From JAZNQL01 sp045590155 (GTDB taxonomy: Bacteria; Bacillota; Clostridia; UMGS1883; UMGS1540), in NCBI GenBank assembly GCA_045590155.1, contig JAZNQL010000008.1, positions 1 through 28,129 on the forward strand: a stretch of DNA of 28,129 bases. The letters are read 5' to 3'. Position 1 is the first letter of the stretch. Every line of letters begins with the position of its first letter. Made by a program: the position numbers and the translations under genes. Below the pieces are notes generated by a model. It had not been told where the DNA came from. It saw only the letters and a program-made list of their open reading frames with translations, and searched no databases. This document shows, one piece after another, positions 1 through 7,787 of the stretch.

Positions 1-197
1 TTCCTGCTAGATATGTTCACGGTTCATGTACATTTTCTGGCGGAAGTACTTATGGTCATGTATGGGCTCAAGTTTTAATAGGTAATACCTGGACAGTAAG
101 TGATGCAACAAGTTCCAGAAACTCGTTAGGAAAAGTAGTAAATTGGAATACTAATTCATATACTCTTAAAGGTTATTCTTCAAGTATAGACTTCTAA
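1..197 (+). CDS. C-terminal fragment of a transglutaminase-like surface protein (archaeal type)
   Basis: The 5' part lies outside the window; the open frame runs from base 3 to the TAA at 195-197 and gives 64 residues. The fragment holds the second half of a transglutaminase-like (papain-fold) domain: a GHVWAQV block with the presumed catalytic His, an SDATSSRNS block with the presumed Asp, and a WNT...LKGYSS...F ending. From family knowledge this pattern closely resembles the C-terminal domains of adhesin-like and pseudomurein-cleaving proteins of Methanobacteriales (Methanobrevibacter, PeiW/PeiP type) rather than clostridial proteins. The catalytic Cys would lie upstream, off the window. 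A T-rich run at 205-236 follows the stop and could end its transcript. The next gene is bacterial housekeeping, so this neighbour is unexpected. Domain call is fairly sure; the archaeal origin is inference from recalled family patterns. Confidence 0.7.
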   Translation, partial: PARYVHGSCTFSGGSTYGHVWAQVLIGNTWTVSDATSSRNSLGKVVNWNTNSYTLKGYSSSIDF

Positions 198-284
198 TTT
201 TCTACTATTATTTTTTTTAAATTTTTTTATTTTTTTAAATTGTATCCAAAAATGCATCTTATATACTATGTTTTTTAATATAAA

Positions 285-314
285 TTGACAAAAGCTATTC
301 TTTTGTTATACAAT
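285..314 (+). promoter_or_regulatory. sigma-A-type promoter of rsmG
   Basis: TTGACA at 285-290 is followed by TATACA at 307-312 (16-base spacer) or TACAAT at 309-314 (18-base spacer). The start of rsmG is about 30 bases downstream with AAGGAG at 327-332. The promoter shows that rsmG transcription begins here and does not need an upstream mnmG. Confidence 0.65.
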
Positions 315-341
315 ATAAAAAAACGTAAGGAGATTTGATAT

Positions 342-1028
342 ATGAACTTTTCAGACGGTGCCGCCATGTTCGGCATATATAATATAAAGGAAGAAAAATT
401 TTCGCAGTACACAAAGTTGCTTTTAGAGTGGAATGAAAAAATAAATCTTACGGCAATTACAGACCCCGACGAGATAATATCAAAGCACTATATTGATTCA
501 ATTTCGTGCCAAGAGTTTATCCCCCAAAACGCTTCGGTTATAGATGTTGGTACGGGGGCGGGTTTTCCGGGGATTCCGCTCAAAATTGTAAGAGACGATT
601 TGAAAGTTACTTTGCTTGACTCGCTTGAAAAAAGAATTAAATTTTTAAACGAGGTTATTTCTTCTCTTAACCTTTCTGATATAAGTACAATACATTCGCG
701 CGCCGAGGATGGCGGAAGTAATCCTATTATGCGTGAAAAGTTTGATATTGCGGTATCGAGGGCGGTGGCTTCCCTTCCTGTGCTTTGCGAATATTGTTTG
801 CCCTTTGTCAAGGTGGGCGGTAAATTTATTGCTTTAAAGGGACCCGATGCAGAGCAGGAGGTAAGCATTTCCAAAAATGCGCTTGGTGTTTTGGGTGGCG
901 AAATTTTAGATATCCGTGATACCTCTTTCGACGGTATGAACCATAAAATTGTTATAATCGGCAAAAAGAAAGAAACGCCCGCAAAATACCCCCGCAAAGC
1001 AGGAAAAGTATCAAAGGCTCCCCTTTGA
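342..1028 (+). CDS. rsmG: 16S rRNA (guanine-527-N7)-methyltransferase RsmG (GidB)
   Basis: This cytosolic enzyme uses S-adenosylmethionine to methylate N7 of G527 (E. coli numbering) in 16S rRNA. The 228-residue length fits the family. Visible motifs are the N-terminal LLEWNEKINLTAI segment (residues 27-39), the SAM-binding loop DVGTGAGFPGIPL (68-80), the SRAVA block (139-143) and ALKGP (164-168). The ATG at 342 is chosen because AAGGAG lies 9 bases upstream; an in-frame ATG at 366 has no comparable site. It is followed by a ParB-family gene with its own promoter, the usual gidB-noc/parB order near oriC, but the usual upstream partner mnmG is absent. An 8-bp inverted repeat (1010-1017 with 1022-1029) covers the stop codon. 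Confidence 0.95.
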   Translation: MNFSDGAAMFGIYNIKEEKFSQYTKLLLEWNEKINLTAITDPDEIISKHYIDSISCQEFIPQNASVIDVGTGAGFPGIPLKIVRDDLKVTLLDSLEKRIKFLNEVISSLNLSDISTIHSRAEDGGSNPIMREKFDIAVSRAVASLPVLCEYCLPFVKVGGKFIALKGPDAEQEVSISKNALGVLGGEILDIRDTSFDGMNHKIVIIGKKKETPAKYPRKAGKVSKAPL

Positions 1029-1055
1029 TGCACGAAATGTGACGAACGATTTTTC

Positions 1056-1084
1056 TTTACAAAAATGGAAATATATGGTATTAT
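1056..1084 (+). promoter_or_regulatory. sigma-A-type promoter of the parB/noc gene
   Basis: TTTACA (1056-1061), a 17-base spacer and TATTAT (1079-1084) precede the ParB-family gene, whose RBS GGAGGTG is at 1111-1117. Confidence 0.65.
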
Positions 1085-1122
1085 CATCTTAGCAAACCAC
1101 AATATGTTGCGGAGGTGTTTAA

Positions 1123-1908
1123 ATGCCAAAGAAAAAAATACAGGGCGATGAAGCCATTGCCCAAATACCTCTTTTTTTAATAAAACCGAGTCCGTATAAC
1201 CCTAGAAAAAAATTTGAAACATCATCAATAGCCGAGCTTGCAGACTCTATGAGGGAACACGGACTTTTGCAGCCTGTAACGGTCCGAAGAATGTCGGGCG
1301 GAACATACGAACTTATTTTCGGAGAAAGAAGACTGCGCGCTGCGCATCTTTTGGGTTGGAAAAAGATTCCTGCCGTTATCCGCAAAATGGACGACACAAA
1401 CGCTGCGGCAATTTCTTTGACAGAAAATCTGCAAAGACTTTCTTTAAGTGTGTTTGAAGAATCGGACGCGTTTTTTAGTCTTTGTGACGAGCATTCTCTT
1501 TCAAGAGAAGATATTTCAAAAAGGACAGGCCTTAAGAAAAAAAGGATTTCCGAAAATTTAAAAATACAGCGGCTTTCTCCTTCTGTAAGACATGAAATTG
1601 AAAAAAACGGGTTCGACCGCCAGTATGCACTTTCGGTTGTTCCTATGCCCGACGACGATTTAAAGGTTGGTCTTTTAAAAAAGGCTGCGCAAAATGATAT
1701 GTCCGCCGAGGCAACGGCCAAATGCACTATGGAAACCATAAATAAGCTGAGCACAAAAGGTGCTTTTAAATCAAAAAGCGATATGAAGGTTATACTGAAC
1801 ACCATTGACAAGGCCGTAGGAATGATACAAAACACAGGTATCAATGCTCAAAAATCAAAAACAGAGTATCCCGACAGATATGAGTATGTTATCACGATAA
1901 AAAAGTAG
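1123..1908 (+). CDS. ParB/Spo0J/Noc-family DNA-binding protein
   Basis: A 261-residue ParB-family protein. ParB proteins load at parS-type sites and slide on DNA as CTP-dependent clamps; Spo0J acts in origin segregation and Noc in nucleoid occlusion. Visible are the NPRKKF block (residues 26-31), the CTP-binding GERRLRA motif (67-73), the ENLQR motif (101-105) and a helix-turn-helix around 125-147 (LSREDISKRTGLKKKRISENL). The C-terminal part (about 195-261) would be the dimerisation domain. Position directly after rsmG is the position of noc in Bacillus. No parA/soj follows, since the next genes are convergent, which favours a Noc-like or stand-alone ParB, but Noc and Spo0J cannot be separated by eye. 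It converges on the ger operon with a 7-base gap and no evident terminator. Confidence 0.88.
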   Translation: MPKKKIQGDEAIAQIPLFLIKPSPYNPRKKFETSSIAELADSMREHGLLQPVTVRRMSGGTYELIFGERRLRAAHLLGWKKIPAVIRKMDDTNAAAISLTENLQRLSLSVFEESDAFFSLCDEHSLSREDISKRTGLKKKRISENLKIQRLSPSVRHEIEKNGFDRQYALSVVPMPDDDLKVGLLKKAAQNDMSAEATAKCTMETINKLSTKGAFKSKSDMKVILNTIDKAVGMIQNTGINAQKSKTEYPDRYEYVITIKK

Positions 1909-1915
1909 AGCCTTC

Positions 1916-2128
1916 TCAAGAGTAGCTTAAACCTATACTTTTAAAAAAGTTGCTGATAACATCTATTGTGCTCTGGATATTTATCTCATAATGTATAAGG
2001 AAAGAAAAAATAAGAGTACTTATAAAAAGTATACCAAAAACCAGAAGACCTGCCAAATCTTTTGCCTTTATAAGAGGCGGAATGTCAAAGCCTGCTATAA
2101 TACCCAAAGCAACTAAAACAAGAAACAT
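1916..2128 (-). CDS. small two-helix membrane protein of the ger operon (D-subunit-like)
   Basis: A 70-residue protein with two hydrophobic segments (about residues 1-16 and 25-46) and a polar C-terminal tail of about 24 residues. The ATG at 2128 lies 4 bases after the gerAB stop and has a GGTAGGTG ribosome site overlapping the end of gerAB, so translation is probably coupled. Small two-helix proteins of about 75 residues encoded with GerA-type receptors are known in bacilli as D subunits, which modulate germinant response. Placement, length and topology fit, but I see no motif that proves homology. It is the last gene of the operon and its stop lies 7 bases from the convergent parB-family stop. 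Confidence 0.72.
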   Translation of the reverse strand: MFLVLVALGIIAGFDIPPLIKAKDLAGLLVFGILFISTLIFSFLIHYEINIQSTIDVISNFFKSIGLSYS

Positions 2129-2132
2129 TTTT

Positions 2133-3227
2133 TCACCTACCTTTGTAAATTTGATTTTTTCTTCCTTTTATATATGCAATCAACAGAGTTGTAAGAGGAA
2201 GTGCAATTTCAAAAATACTGCTAAAAAAAGGTGCCGTGCTTTTTCGCCAGTTTCCAAGCTCAACCCCCGACGAAAAAACCGTTAACGCATAACATACTAT
2301 AAATGCCCCCAGAATAAACACAATGTTCCGGGGCTTTTTTATGGCGAAAATTTCTTTCAGGCTTCTGTTTGACGCGTAATAACATATTGTTATTTTAAAA
2401 AACTGCATTATCACTATAAAAAAGGCGAAAATTATTTCAATTCTTGTAAATACGTCAAAAATATTTATAAACCTTACAAGCTCATAAATAGGTTGGGGCA
2501 GAATTTCCTGTGCGTTTCCTAAAACACCTGCCACTACAACAGAAAGGATAAGCATTGTTGTCATTCCTGCTGTAAGCCCCCAAAAAAGTGCTTTCATACT
2601 TTTTTGAGGCTTGCAAAATAAAGGTGCAAGCATTAAAAAGGTTACCGTTTCACAAAAGGGACTTGTTAAAAGCATATGTGTGCTTTGCACATATTTCCAG
2701 AAAGGAAGAGAAAATAGTGGCAAAAAGTTGTCTTTTCTTATATTGCTTACGAGAAATGATACGGTTAATGCTATGATAATAAGCGACAATAAAAGTATTA
2801 CAAAAGAAATGCTTGTTGTTTTTTCTATTCCTTTTCTTACTGCATACCCCGAAACAACCATAAAGGATATCATTATCGCATAAAGCGGAGTGTCGGTCAT
2901 AATCCAGGTTGCAAGAAAGTCGCTTATATGACGAAGATTTAATGCTGTAAGCGACAAAAAGAAAAAAAGATATAATCCCGATATTATTTTCCCCGCTACC
3001 TTTCCGTACACCTCAATATTTATTTGCACAAGACTTTTTCCGGGATATTTTTTTATAAGTCCTGCATAAAGCCAAATAATTCCTACACTTATAAGATATG
3101 CCAGAATTAAAGTTATAAAGTTTTCTTGTCTTGAAATTTCTATCGAATATGAGTTTAAAAGGATTGACCCTTGTATAAAACAAGCCACACTGAAGCACAG
3201 CTCGCGGGGTGTGATTTTATTCTCCAT
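2133..3227 (-). CDS. GerAB-family spore germination permease
   Basis: This 364-residue integral membrane protein of the GerAB/YndE family (amino acid-polyamine-organocation superfamily) is the B subunit of a germinant receptor in the inner spore membrane and is thought to bind the germinant. About ten hydrophobic segments run across the sequence, starting with TPRELCFSVACFIQGSILL near the N-terminus and with a YPGKSLVQINIEVYGKVAGK block near residues 60-80, both typical of the family. The start at 3227 has a GGGAGGAAG site. It overlaps the end of gerAC by 11 bases, which indicates translational coupling. Germinant specificity cannot be inferred from sequence. Confidence 0.93.
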   Translation of the reverse strand: MENKITPRELCFSVACFIQGSILLNSYSIEISRQENFITLILAYLISVGIIWLYAGLIKKYPGKSLVQINIEVYGKVAGKIISGLYLFFFLSLTALNLRHISDFLATWIMTDTPLYAIMISFMVVSGYAVRKGIEKTTSISFVILLLSLIIIALTVSFLVSNIRKDNFLPLFSLPFWKYVQSTHMLLTSPFCETVTFLMLAPLFCKPQKSMKALFWGLTAGMTTMLILSVVVAGVLGNAQEILPQPIYELVRFINIFDVFTRIEIIFAFFIVIMQFFKITICYYASNRSLKEIFAIKKPRNIVFILGAFIVCYALTVFSSGVELGNWRKSTAPFFSSIFEIALPLTTLLIAYIKGRKNQIYKGR

Positions 3228-4371
3228 ATTCTTCCTCCCATATCCCTCGTATGCCTGTGCTTACAATCTGGGTTTCTACAATTATTTCAACCTCAAGCTC
3301 ATCGAGCATATCAACCTTTTTTTCGCTAAGCTTTTGCCACATTTTCGGACTTTTGCGGTAAACTGCCGATTCAAGACCTAAAACGTCGGCTTTCAAATTT
3401 CTGCTTTTTTTAATACATGCCCTTATTTCATTTTTTATTCCGTCGGCAAAAGCTTTTTCCACATCAGATATTATAAGGTCAAGGTTTTCTGCTTCCTGAA
3501 CCTCGGTAACCGTTCCCGATGCCGAAACATATATTTTTATTTTTACTTTATCGTCTTTAATCTCTGCACCTATTCTCCCCTTTGATGCAGTTATTTCTAT
3601 ATTTGCTTTGGCTCCGTCAGCTTCTATTTTCATAATGCTTCCCGACGGGTCTTCTGCAACCCATATATAACCTCTTGTTTCTTCTTTAGAAAGTTCACCC
3701 ACCATTTTATCGCCCGAAAAAACGGCTGTTCCTGCAAGATGAGGAGTTTCTTTGTCTCCCGCCTTTTCTATTTCTATTAACGGAGCTATTGCTGCCTGTC
3801 TTTTTGATGCAAGCCTTGAAACAAAATCAAGTATTGTAATGCATACCTCCGCTCCGTCTTTTTTTTGCGATTCTACAAGCTTTGTTATTTGTATTGCAGG
3901 AATTTCCTGAAAGGCTGTACTTGAGTTATAAATATCTGACGCCTTTTCCTTTGATATTAAAACAAACATATTTGTACGAAGCTCTGTGTTTAAAATAAGG
4001 TAGTTAAAATAATCCCTCAAACCTTGCTCTGCAACCTCCTTGCCGAAAATTACGAGAAGATTGTGTGACATATATAAATCTTCGCCCACCATTTCAACCG
4101 ACTTTCTTATTGCAGACGAAATATACTCTCCGCTTGTAGTAATATTTACATAGGGTTCAGTGCTTCCGTTTTCCTTTCCTGTTTCGCCTTTTTTACTTGC
4201 AGGATATACTACCTGAGAAGTCGCAAGCACTCCGTTCTCTCCCTTGTCAACTCCTATCCCCATAACAATGGGCAGGGTATTTATTTCACGTCTGTTCCAG
4301 CAACCGCACAGAATAAAAAGAAGAGATATAGCTGCAGCGCACAAAAGTTTTTTCTTTTTCAAAAATTTCAT
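3217..4371 (-). CDS. GerAC-family germinant receptor lipoprotein
   Basis: A 384-residue Ger(x)C-family lipoprotein, the C subunit of the germinant receptor, anchored outside the inner spore membrane. The signal peptide has a lysine-rich start, a hydrophobic core and a lipobox-like LCGC with the modified Cys at residue 24, followed by the family hallmark WNRREINTLPIVMGIGVD. The C-terminal domain (about residues 200-384) matches the usual GerAC layout, including VTEVQEAENL. The start is uncertain: the ATG at 4371 has GGGG immediately before it, whereas an in-frame TTG at 4362 is better spaced from AAGGGG. It begins 5 bases after gerAA and overlaps gerAB. Confidence 0.93.
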   Translation of the reverse strand: MKFLKKKKLLCAAAISLLFILCGCWNRREINTLPIVMGIGVDKGENGVLATSQVVYPASKKGETGKENGSTEPYVNITTSGEYISSAIRKSVEMVGEDLYMSHNLLVIFGKEVAEQGLRDYFNYLILNTELRTNMFVLISKEKASDIYNSSTAFQEIPAIQITKLVESQKKDGAEVCITILDFVSRLASKRQAAIAPLIEIEKAGDKETPHLAGTAVFSGDKMVGELSKEETRGYIWVAEDPSGSIMKIEADGAKANIEITASKGRIGAEIKDDKVKIKIYVSASGTVTEVQEAENLDLIISDVEKAFADGIKNEIRACIKKSRNLKADVLGLESAVYRKSPKMWQKLSEKKVDMLDELEVEIIVETQIVSTGIRGIWEEEYGE

Positions 4372-4376
4372 CCCCT

Positions 4377-5930
4377 TCAGTCTTTATATGTCTGCCTTCG
4401 GGGATTGCTTTTTGCAATACCTTCAGGTCTTGTGAGCAAAAATTTCATGGGTGCTCTTATAACGCTATCTTTTAAATCGTAAGGTCTGACTGGGGCAAAC
4501 GGTGCAAGATACGGTGTTCCGAAAGATTTTAATGACGCTAAATGCACCGCAATAAACATCATCCCCATAAGTATTCCGAATCCCCCTAAAGTCCCCGCCA
4601 GAATCAAAAGTAAAAATCTTAAAACAAATGCCACGTTTGACTGCGAAGGATTTGCATAGGTTGAAACTGCCGTTATTGCCACGGCAATAGACATAGGCGC
4701 ACTTATAAGACCTGCCGAAACGGCAGTTTCTCCTATTACGAGGGCACCTACCATACTTATTGCCTGTCCTACGGGTTTTGGAAGTCTTACTCCTGCCTCT
4801 TTTAAAATTTCAAAGGTTATAACCATAATGATAGCCTCTATTACAACAGGGAAAGGGGTTCCTGCGGCGGCTTTGGCTATGGTGAAAAGAAGGGCTGTCG
4901 GAATAAGTTCCTGATGAAACGACGTAAACGCAACATATATAGGAAGAACAAGAATACTTATAAAAAATGCCAATATTCTTACCATACGCAAAAGAGACGA
5001 AAAAAGCGGAGAAATATAATAATCCTCCGACGTCTGGAAGCTCTCTGCAAAAATAGCGGGAGCTGTAAGCACGCTGGGGGAACCGTCGACTATTATGCAC
5101 ACTCTTCCCTCTAAAATTTTTGCGGCGGCAACATCAGGCTTTTCAGTATTTGCTATAAGAGAAAAAACAGGCGAGCCTTTATCTTGTATAAACTGTTCGA
5201 TGTATCCGGAATCGAGAATTGCATCGGTATCAATTTTTTCTATGCGTCTTTTTACTTCGTCTACAAGTTCTTTTTGGGCAACGTCTGCAAGGTAGGCAAG
5301 GGCAACATAAGTTTTGGTTTTTCTGCCTACGGTCATACTTTCTATTGTGAAAGAAGGGGTTTTAATTTTTCTTCTTAAAAGAGCCGTGTTTGTTCGCAGA
5401 TTTTCTATAAAGCCTTCCCTCGGGCCTCTTATAACGGAGTCGGTTTCGGGGTCTGTAACAGACCTTCGCTCAAATCCTTTTGTATTTATTATTACGGCAC
5501 CCTCTATTGTATCTGCCATAAAAAGGGTGTTTCCCGACAGTATTTCAAAAATGCATTTATCTATATTTTTTTCGGTTTTTACTTCTCCCGAAATTACAAA
5601 TTTTTCTTCAAGCTCTTTTATGCTTTTGGGTACTTGCTCTTCTCTTTCAAAATCAAGATACATAAGAGGATTTAAAACGTGCTTTGCCACCATATCGGTT
5701 CCTGCAAGTCCGTCAACAAAAAATATTGCACCAAAAAGACCTGTTTTTCCTAAGTTAAATTTTCTTACTGCAATATCGCTGCTTTCTCCAAAAATTTCTT
5801 TAAGGCGTTGTATGTTTTTATCAAGATTTTTTCCTAAAGTTTCGTCTTCTGCAATATATTTTGAAGATACATCTTTGTATCCCATACGATGCATCCATCC
5901 GTTTATAAATTTAGCAAATTTTTCGAGCAT
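4377..5930 (-). CDS. GerAA/SpoVAF-family germinant receptor A subunit
   Basis: This 517-residue protein is the A subunit of the germinant receptor. It has a long soluble N-terminal region (about residues 1-290, with the family blocks FFVDGLAGTDMV, GNTLFMAD, RGPREGFIENLRTN and ILEGRVCIIVDGSP) and a C-terminal membrane domain of about five helices containing GQAISMVGALVIGETAVSAG. Length is normal for the family. The ATG at 5930 is preceded by GGTGA at suitable spacing. It is the first gene of the operon A-C-B-small protein, and a sigma-G-like promoter lies just upstream, consistent with expression in the forespore. Convincing family match; the germinant is unknown. Confidence 0.95.
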   Translation of the reverse strand: MLEKFAKFINGWMHRMGYKDVSSKYIAEDETLGKNLDKNIQRLKEIFGESSDIAVRKFNLGKTGLFGAIFFVDGLAGTDMVAKHVLNPLMYLDFEREEQVPKSIKELEEKFVISGEVKTEKNIDKCIFEILSGNTLFMADTIEGAVIINTKGFERRSVTDPETDSVIRGPREGFIENLRTNTALLRRKIKTPSFTIESMTVGRKTKTYVALAYLADVAQKELVDEVKRRIEKIDTDAILDSGYIEQFIQDKGSPVFSLIANTEKPDVAAAKILEGRVCIIVDGSPSVLTAPAIFAESFQTSEDYYISPLFSSLLRMVRILAFFISILVLPIYVAFTSFHQELIPTALLFTIAKAAAGTPFPVVIEAIIMVITFEILKEAGVRLPKPVGQAISMVGALVIGETAVSAGLISAPMSIAVAITAVSTYANPSQSNVAFVLRFLLLILAGTLGGFGILMGMMFIAVHLASLKSFGTPYLAPFAPVRPYDLKDSVIRAPMKFLLTRPEGIAKSNPRRQTYKD

Positions 5931-5946
5931 ATTAAATCACCGAAAA

Positions 5947-5976
5947 TATTTTGCCCCATTTTTATCTTTGTATGCA
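5947..5976 (-). promoter_or_regulatory. possible sigma-G-type promoter of the ger operon
   Basis: Read on the minus strand, TGCATA (5976-5971), a 17-base spacer and CAAAATA (5953-5947) lie just before gerAA. The published sigma-G consensus is TGAATA-17/18-CATACTA: the first box differs at one position and the second at two. Germinant receptor operons are normally transcribed by sigma-G in the forespore, which supports the call. Confidence 0.4.
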
Positions 5977-6008
5977 AATTTATGGCAACAAAAATCTTTG
6001 TTTAATAC

Positions 6009-6051
6009 AAAAAACAGCGATACAATAAGCCGTAAAGCTATTGTATCACTG
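6009..6051 (-). terminator. intrinsic terminator of asd-dapA-dapB
   Basis: Stem GATACAATA (6019-6027) pairs with TATTGTATC (6039-6047), extended by inner GC/GC and outer CAG/CTG pairs. On the minus strand it is followed by six T residues (6014-6009). It lies 23 bases beyond the dapB stop and upstream of the ger promoter. Confidence 0.8.
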
Positions 6052-6073
6052 TAACTGAATACTTTCTTATATA

Positions 6074-6832
6074 TTATTCCTCATTTACAAGAGCAGTCAT
6101 ATTATAAAGCCCGGGGGTTTTTCCTTTTATAAAAGCTGCTGCCGAAAGAGCACCGTGGGCAAATACGTTTCTGCTTTGGGCAGAGTGCTTAAGCTCTATA
6201 ACCTCGTCCTCTCCTGCAAATATAACAGAATGTTCACCTACTATTGTGCCGCCTCTTATAGCGTGCATGCCTATTTCGTTCTTTCCTCTTTGAGCTCTTT
6301 TTGAATGGCGATCATATATGTAATCTTTATTCTCGGTTACCGCCTCGTTTATTGCATCAGCAAGCATTAAGGCTGTTCCGCTGGGTGCATCAAGCTTGCG
6401 TCGATGATGAGCCTCTACAATTTCAATATCAAATTTTTCTTCCAACATCCTTGCCGCTTTTTTTGCAAGCTCTGACAAAAGATTTATGCCGACAGACATA
6501 TTTGCCGAGAAAAATACGGGTATTCTTTCGGCTGCATCAAAAAGACGTTTTTTCTGCTCTTCAGAAAGTCCTGTTGTAGCAACTACAATAGGCAGATTTT
6601 TTTCGAGGGCATAATCTAATATGGTATACAGTGCTTCGGGATTTGAAAAGTCTATTATACAATCTGCTTCCCCCTCAAAATCGTAAGGGTTATCATATAC
6701 AGAAAAGTTCTCTGCAGGTGTTGTGTTAATATCAACACCTGCGCATATTTCATACTTTCCGCTTTCATGGGCAAGCTCTGCTATTACTTTACCCATTTTT
6801 CCGTTTGCACCGCTTAAAATAATTTTTATCAT
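6074..6832 (-). CDS. dapB: 4-hydroxy-tetrahydrodipicolinate reductase
   Basis: This cytosolic enzyme reduces the product of DapA with NAD(P)H to tetrahydrodipicolinate in the diaminopimelate/lysine pathway; it also supplies the precursor from which spores make dipicolinate. Motifs are the dinucleotide-binding GANGKMG (residues 8-14), VATTGLS (84-90), the catalytic EAHHRRKLDAPSGTA (140-153) and GMHAIRGG (188-195). I chose ATG at 6832 (252 residues) over an in-frame GTG at 6841 because AGGAAG sits 8 bases before the ATG and abuts the GTG. It is the last gene of asd-dapA-dapB, followed by a strong terminator. Confidence 0.95.
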   Translation of the reverse strand: MIKIILSGANGKMGKVIAELAHESGKYEICAGVDINTTPAENFSVYDNPYDFEGEADCIIDFSNPEALYTILDYALEKNLPIVVATTGLSEEQKKRLFDAAERIPVFFSANMSVGINLLSELAKKAARMLEEKFDIEIVEAHHRRKLDAPSGTALMLADAINEAVTENKDYIYDRHSKRAQRGKNEIGMHAIRGGTIVGEHSVIFAGEDEVIELKHSAQSRNVFAHGALSAAAFIKGKTPGLYNMTALVNEE

Positions 6833-6874
6833 TTGGGGCACTTCCTTATACCGCCAAAACAGGGCGGTTTATGT

Positions 6875-7765
6875 TTATTTTACAAGTCCGTACTGCATAA
6901 GTACGTTTTTAAGTTTTTCTGCGTTTTGGTCTTCCATTTCGCAAAGGGGCATTCTAAGTCCGCCCACTTCCATTCCCATCATATTCATAGCTGTTTTTAC
7001 GGGGATGGGGTTTACCTCAATAAACATTGCTTTTGCAAGGTCATAAAGGTAAAGCTGCTTTTTAAGACTTTCTGCTGCGTTTCCGTCAAGGAAAGCCTGG
7101 CACATATCGTGAACTTCTCTAGGCATTACGTTTGCCACAACAGAAATTACGCCTATGCCTCCTGCTGCCATTGCCGGAACAACAATATCATCGTCACCCG
7201 AATAAATGTAAAGATTATCTTTGCAAAGCTTTGAAATCTTTAAAATTTCGGATACGTTTCCGCTTGCTTCTTTTATAGCAACAATGTTTTCGATTTTTGA
7301 AAGCTCGTAAGCTGTTTCGGGCGAAATGTTTACCCCTGTTCTTGAAGGCACATTATATAAAATAATAGGTAAGCTTACCGCTTCTGCCATCATTGTATAG
7401 TGGCGGATAAGACCTTTTTGTGTTGCCTTATTATAATAGGGAGTAACCATTAAAAGTCCGTCAACGCCCAAAGCTTCAGCTTTTTTCGAAAGCTCTATAC
7501 CGTGTTTTGTGTCATTGGAGCCTGTTCCTGCTATAACAGGAATTCTTCCTTTGGCTGCTTTTACAACACAATCTACAACCGAAAGATGTTCTTCGTCGGG
7601 CATTGCTGCCGATTCACCTGTTGTACCGCATACAATTATTGCATCGGTTTTATTCTCAATATGAAACTCTACAAGCTCTTTAAGCTTTTCAAAGTCGGGG
7701 TTTCCGTTTTTGTCAAAGGGAGTAACTATTGCAACCCCCGAACCGGTAAAAGGAATTTTTTTCAT
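6875..7765 (-). CDS. dapA: 4-hydroxy-tetrahydrodipicolinate synthase
   Basis: This enzyme condenses pyruvate with aspartate semialdehyde, the first committed step to diaminopimelate and lysine. The 296-residue TIM barrel shows the Schiff-base Lys165 (in AIKEASGN), Tyr137 and Arg142 (YNVPSRTG), Thr48 (CGTTGES) and Tyr111, all offset by a constant +4 from the E. coli catalytic residues. The ATG has an AAGGAAG site. It lies between asd (22-base gap) and dapB (42 bases to the chosen dapB start), so substrate supply and use are encoded in pathway order. No lysine riboswitch is visible in the operon leader. Confidence 0.96.
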   Translation of the reverse strand: MKKIPFTGSGVAIVTPFDKNGNPDFEKLKELVEFHIENKTDAIIVCGTTGESAAMPDEEHLSVVDCVVKAAKGRIPVIAGTGSNDTKHGIELSKKAEALGVDGLLMVTPYYNKATQKGLIRHYTMMAEAVSLPIILYNVPSRTGVNISPETAYELSKIENIVAIKEASGNVSEILKISKLCKDNLYIYSGDDDIVVPAMAAGGIGVISVVANVMPREVHDMCQAFLDGNAAESLKKQLYLYDLAKAMFIEVNPIPVKTAMNMMGMEVGGLRMPLCEMEDQNAEKLKNVLMQYGLVK

Positions 7766-7787
7766 AATTTTTTCTTCCTTTCTATAA

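Noticed and set aside
1010..1029. 8-bp inverted repeat over the rsmG stop as a terminator
   Set aside because: No T run follows; a parB promoter starts soon after. It could be chance.
488..1129. 213-residue minus-strand open frame opposite rsmG
   Set aside because: Antisense shadow of a well-recognised gene; no family features.
1..2000. oriC or parS sites near the rsmG-parB pair
   Set aside because: No DnaA-box cluster or near-palindromic parS was seen; proximity to the origin rests only on gene order.
5314..6054. 246-residue plus-strand open frame opposite gerAA
   Set aside because: It mirrors the coding strand of gerAA, runs across the ger promoter and most of the dapB terminator, and has no ribosome site or known domain.
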